From positions 3,837,921 to 3,901,920 of the forward strand of contig CM041200.1 of assembly GCA_023078555.1 (NCBI GenBank): a stretch of 64,000 nt of DNA. Direction: 5' to 3'. The notes under the pieces were generated by a model. The model saw only the letters and a program-made list of their open reading frames with translations. It ran no database searches and was not told where the DNA came from. Shown piece after piece: positions 54,201 through 64,000 of this stretch (the first letter of the stretch is position 1; every line of letters begins with the position of its first letter). This DNA comes from Ulva prolifera (lineage: Eukaryota > Chlorophyta > Ulvophyceae > Ulvales > Ulvaceae). The translations under genes and the position numbers were made by a program.

Positions 54201-57158
54201 ATCTCCTTCTCGCATCAGTTCAACGCCGCTACACTGTTGGATGAGCTCCATCATCAATGCATCATGTATTTCTTGCGAAGCAGCAAATGCTGCAGGACTC
54301 TCTTCACTGAGCAGCGTACTGTTCTCCATGTCCGAGACAACGAGGCACATCTCGCAGTCCCGAGTAAAATCAATTACCCCTGCTTTCTCTGCAATGGACA
54401 CCTCACTGACGGTCTTGAGCCTGCTCAAAGTGTGGACACCATCAGAAGCACATACCTATCGCCAAGCCTTGTTTGAGCTCATCAAAGAAGTCTTCCACCT
54501 CGCGGATTGCAAGGCTCAACGGCTCCATTCTGAGAATGTTCCGCATGTATCCATGCATAAAGCGCTGGATGCACCAGTACACGAACGCAGATGTGATGAT
54601 GCCGGCTGAAAAAATGTATGCTGCAAGAAGGATGGTGCCATCGGACACAGCGGCATCATCCAGGAAAATTGGACCTGAATTCCATATCAGCAGCGCAGTG
54701 AACTCTGGTGTGATTGACACCAGTGATGTAGAGACATGCGCCACACATGTTCACAAGCAGCAGCAATGTTGAATTGCACTTTTTTCAACCTGTCAAGGCG
54801 CCGATGGATGAACAGCTAGAACTGAGTCACTGGCTTGGGCACACAGTTCGTTTGTCGCACCTACTGCTGTCATCCCAGACAACCCTTGCTCATCGAATAC
54901 CTGGATGGAGACCATGTAGGCACCAGATGGGAAGACAGTTTCCATACCGAGCCCAAGCATGAATGATGGAGAAACAAGAAACCCCCCATCTTTGGTTGGC
55001 ATGGAGTCCTGTGCACGCCACCATTGGCTCTGACTCGGCTGCCCGTCAGCGAATGAAGCTTGGCTGGAGACCAAGCTGCCTGAGCTGTCCAGAACCCTGC
55101 TGTCCGGCTCAGGCTCCATGAAAGCTTCCATCAAAGTGTCCCATCTACATCGGCAGATACACTGACTGAGTGGACCAAGCAAGTAAACCGCAGGGGATCT
55201 GCAATTGCACAGAATGGCGCTGACCTCCCAAGCATAGCAATGGATGGAATCCAACCTGAAAGTGTACGTTCTAGCGCTTTCATTTAGGCTCGGGCTGGCT
55301 GCAAATACGTACGTTGTACGCTCATCAGAAACGGATTGGACCATGCTGTTCCAGTCACCGCGTGCATTGTACAAGAGCAGAACTCGCTGCTCCATGACGC
55401 GATACTCATGCCGGACTTGCCATGCCACTTCTACTTCCCGTTTACTTGCTACAGACCTGAACATCGTCACTGGATCCGGGCTTGTTGGTCAACCTTTTGT
55501 GGCTGTACAGGTAGTGTGCCATGCACCTGAATCTGATGACATCATGCAGGCCAGAGATCGTATCAACATGGTGTGCTGTGAGGTGCAGCATACTCATCGA
55601 CACTGGCATACACAATCTTGGGGGGGGCGCGATGAACATTGACAGAAGGAACAGTGGTCTGCAGAAGTGACGTGTTGTATGGACCAAGCGGAATAGAGAA
55701 CTGTTCCAAGGGCTGCTCAGTGCTTTCTGGCAGGACTCGAAACGCGGTCATGATGATTGTCAGCTGGGATGCTTGTAGCAAGTTTCCCGGGAGGTCTGCA
55801 ACATTGACTAATAGGGCATTGGGCGCAACTGAACGCAAGGTCTGTGCACCTGGCCTGAAGATTGTGTGTGGAGCACTGAGCCTTGATCCAACAATGACCT
55901 GCGCCTGGATGCAAAAGCTGCATCAACATGTCGCGCAATAGTACTGGATTGGGACATGTAATTGAGTGTCCCTGAGCACCGCAGTGGGAACATTGGCACA
56001 CATCGCGAAACAGAGCTGCACTGCATGCAAACATCCCGCATGTGCAGCTTTGCATACATCGCTCTGGCCGAGCATTATGACAGTCTTGACACTTACCTGT
56101 GGAGCCATCAGCGCTTGAAACATCTTGTCTTGGGCCCAAAACCATGCGCGGTAACTGTGCAGGCCAAAATCTGTGAACTCCACCATCAACACATCCACAT
56201 CTGTCATGGTACTAAAAGAAACATTGATGGGCACTCGGCCAATAGAAGTCTTGTCGATTGTGGCTTTGCACGAACCTCCTCTCAGAGCTGGGATTTGACC
56301 ACCCCCAGAAGTCCACGGGCCTGGAGCAGCATCACAGCTTGCCACCGGCATGGTACAGTCTCGGCCAAGTCCGCTGCCTCTGCCCAGACTTGCCCCAGCT
56401 GCTCCGTTCAGAGTCACATATCGCAAACAGCGCGGCAATTGGCCGCAAAGCAGCGAATTTCCATCGAGCAGTAGGCGACCCACATCGCATAATGATTGAT
56501 CCAGCTCCCCGGAGAGCATGTTGGATCGCACGTCCAGTGTTGATAGTTTACTGGATTGTGACTGTAATGCGTGCAGAGGACCAGAAAAGTAGTTGTTCCG
56601 TAAGGACACAGACAGCAATGAAGGATGTCCGAAGATCGTTTGAGGCAACGATCCGTACAGCAATTGATCACTCAGGTCGAGGTGCTGCAGTTCGGGGAGT
56701 TGGTCGAAAACATCTGGAAGCACGCCATATAGCTTCTGGCCGATGGAAGCAGCTGAAAGATTCAGTCCAATAATTTCATGCTCTTGGCAACCGGAAGCGT
56801 CCACGAAAGTGCAAGTGCACTCGATCCCACGCCATACACCAAGGCATGGTTCTGAGTCTGCTTGCCATCCCAGAGCCCAACCTGAGGATGTGTAAGAGCC
56901 CATCTCATCTGCGGTAGACCAGCTGCTCTCAAGCAATAACAAGAGGTCCTTGGTGCGCGCGGAAAATGATGCTTCGGACAGCTTTACCAGGCGTCCGAAA
57001 CACACGGCAACCAACGTCCATCCGCTCAGCTCCGTCCGCAAACATGCTGAAACGAGCATGCTGCAGATGGATTGCATCAAATGGTGCATCGCTGTCAATT
57101 TTGTCTTTGCTTTAACCCTGTTGCGCGCATCCTTCAGCGATGCAAGATGGTGACACAC
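48233..57158 (-). CDS. Receptor-like class III nucleotidyl (probably adenylyl) cyclase with LRR ectodomain and three cyclase modules
   Basis: Predicted to make cyclic AMP from ATP at a membrane. Exons with matching phases: 56097-57158, 55612-55898, 54865-55456, 54456-54702, 54147-54388, 53765-54037, 53534-53689, 52272-53191, 51870-52143, one starting at 51800, less certain linker exons 51.7-49.1 kb, one ending at 48892, 48616-48798 and 48233-48532. Order: hydrophobic N-terminus (residues about 24-60), LRR cap and repeats (about 90-245), extracellular region, one membrane helix (TILLAAYIFSAGIITSAFVYW), module C1 (SDMENST, EGDSF, GIRVRLG), module C2 (WMLAFDELAGAL, YHGPRITVAVHT, a long Ser-rich insert, LLAPGQMVL), a long disordered linker, and module C3 (KFTVAF, GRADYYGVTANTAARI, GQVLIGG, HLLKGI). 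C1 keeps both metal aspartates; C3 keeps the base- and transition-state-binding D, N and R. The 3' end is unresolved: the frame may splice at FE|gtacgg (48232) or read into low-complexity DNA. Confidence 0.8.
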
Positions 57159-58387
57159 ACGACGGCATCTACCTTGATGCTACGCAATCCCCGATTACCC
57201 GGAGAACACAAGTAGACCACGATCTAGATTCGCTGAAACTTTGCCGCCTGCAAGCAGAACCACACACACTGTAGTCAGGCTCGTTGGCTGACCCATTCTT
57301 GAAAACGGAGCAGTGCAAGCGACGAATTCACGGTGGACATTACACGCAGCAACTCATGCACGAGTAGGTGCTTTTGCGTCAGTCTGATTGAGGAAGCGGA
57401 GCGACACATTGCTCCCATGTGGCTTCGTCCGAGTCTACCAAGCTGTGCAACACTGCAGTGCATTGCCGGTACAGTCGCCATAAGTGGGTTCCATCACCGC
57501 TGACGATCTACAGATCTACGTAAGGGACCTGGCCTCACCAGGCATCATGCAGCTATATGCAAATTGTATCGTGCCGGTCATCAGTGCTCAGCCACACGGT
57601 CCGGACGGCGGCAGACAGGGCACGGAGAGGCCTCAGGGCAGACAAAGGGTACAATAGTGCCAGGTATCAACAGCTGCACATGAAAGAAGTTAAAATCGTG
57701 CACAGTGATACACGTAGTGCGCAATCCACAGGGGCAGAGGCCGTTGCATGTCACAAAACCAAAACTGATCTCAAAACAAATGTCCAGATGCAAGACAATG
57801 TTCAATATGCGTAACCTAAAACAATACAGTCACTATCAGTGGGCGCAAGCATCGCCAACAGCTTCTCTTTCAAAGCTTCATGAGGAACATGCATACCCCA
57901 GTGACACCCCGAAGCCACCCCACACTGCCACACGCTCTAGGGCCCCGCCCCCTGCACTTCACAGCTTTCACCTCACAGGCCCCTGCAGGCCCTGGAACTT
58001 AGGCCAGCCTTGCGACATACCCGGCTTGTGCTCTCCGAGCGGGGCAGCGATCCTTGGCATTAACAGGAGGACCAGGACTGCATGACAAAGGGGAGCAGCA
58101 TCAGTGCTGATTAGAGGCATGCAGTGCAACATACACACACGTTCACGAGCAAGCTGGGTGTGACATCACCATTTGGAGACATAGAAGCTAGCGGACATGT
58201 CCCCGCATCGTGCTGACAAAAACAGCGCCAGCAAACCCCAATCACAGGGAGGGACTCCTCTGCTGGCAGTGGCTGGGGTGGCGGCAACAGGCTGTGCTGT
58301 CCTTCTTATCTGAGAAATTCCAGCGAGCCACTTTGCAGATCTAGACCACAGGCAACTCGCTGAAGCAGTACAGCAGCCGGGGACGCC
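57159..58387. other. Intergenic region: gyrA 3' side and cyclase upstream region
   Basis: Both neighbours are on the minus strand, so this 1.2 kb holds the gyrA 3' UTR and the cyclase promoter/5' UTR. No gene, RNA or repeat is recognised. Confidence 0.5.
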
Positions 58388-63408
<5,021 letters not shown>

Positions 63409-63898
63409 TCAAATACGCCGATCAAACCTGTCCTGTGATCGCATAGCATGACAAAGTTCAATCGAAATGCCTATGACTTTTCCATGTTCCGTGCAAGGCT
63501 ATTCTGGCATCAATGTGGGAGTCATTGTCGAGGTCTCCACGGACAGAGAATTGCACGTTAGAAACCAATTTAGGAGGACAGGCCTGCCAGGCTATGATCA
63601 CGTAACTCCTATGGATCACCGTGCGAGTTAATCACGCCGAATGGGCCGACCCTGTATGGTTGCTGAGTGTCCACAGGATGTTCCTCGACCTGAGTACGGT
63701 GACACTACACCTAAGCATCTCGAGAACACCGCTTTGGCTTCTCATGGAGCACATCGAACACCGTTGAGGGGACATGTGATACGTGAAACATGCCAAGACA
63801 CAATCAATCACACTGCGCAACCCTTTGATCAATGCTGGTGAGTCCATGACGGAACGCCATCATTACGCCTACACAAGTCAAACACAAATCCCTTACTT
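63409..63898. other. Region upstream of gyrA, no recognised gene
   Basis: Probably gyrA promoter/5' UTR or intron of the next gene on the same strand. No motif recognised. Confidence 0.35.
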
Positions 63899-64000
63899 GA
63901 TTTTCTTCACACCATGTGCAACCGATAATCGATTCCGAAGCTTGGTTCTGAGGATCTTCAGTGCTTTGTCTTCGGCATCGGCAATCACCCACCTATGGTC
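63899..64000 (-). CDS. Possible exon of a gene continuing beyond the window
   Basis: On the minus strand the frame reads HRWVIADAEDKALKIL then RTKLRNRLSVAHGVKKIK and ends at a good donor (aa|gtaagg at about 63891-63898). The helical, charged composition looks like protein rather than noise. I do not recognise the family, and 34 residues are too few to name it. Confidence 0.3.

Overview
The window looks like nuclear DNA of a green alga (Chlorophyta). It carries intron-rich genes for plastid-type Hsp70, plastid chaperonin CPN60-alpha and an organelle-type DNA gyrase A, alongside a eukaryotic multidomain class III nucleotidyl cyclase and several families of Copia LTR retrotransposons. The species cannot be fixed from sequence alone. 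Every gene model below was assembled by hand from reading frames and GT-AG junctions with matching phases.

Layout: (1) 1-8.05 kb is a housekeeping block: the 3' part of a plastid HSP70 (+), a complete five-exon folD (-), and plastid CPN60A (+), one of whose introns has a run of 39 C. (2) 8.9-42.3 kb is a nest of mobile elements. An old Copia (family A, copy A1, +) seems to run in pieces from 8.9 to 40.75 kb. It is split by a solo LTR (TSD CCATG), a 92-bp TG..CA element (TSD TGGAT), an inverted second copy A2, a Copia of another family (B), a DNA transposon remnant (C), a ~4-kb insertion with hairpin ends (F), and an intact, very young family A element (A3, 33641-40226; LTRs identical by eye, TSD GCAGC, one 1851-codon gag-pol frame). 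A2 contains a 750-bp terminal-repeat retrotransposon in miniature (TRIM). B contains a 2.4-kb TIR element (G). (3) 40.75-46.25 kb has a TA-flanked TIR element (C') with an aberrant TRIM copy inside, a 699-bp hAT-type element (8-bp TSD CAATATAC), an inverted pair of TRIM LTRs, and a solo family A LTR with a 176-bp MITE inside. (4) 48.2-57.2 kb (-) is a receptor-like class III cyclase with an LRR ectodomain, one membrane helix and three cyclase homology modules. (5) 58.4-63.4 kb (-) is gyrA, and the right edge may hold part of another gene.

How the parts relate: HSP70B and CPN60-alpha both serve plastid protein folding. FolD supplies one-carbon folates, and gyrase A would act on organelle DNA. 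The TRIM has no coding capacity, but its GGTATC primer-binding site and purine tract resemble those of the Copia families here, so it is probably mobilised in trans. The two most interesting objects are this TRIM family, with its rearranged copies, and the three-module cyclase, in which the metal-binding and base-binding residues sit in different modules.
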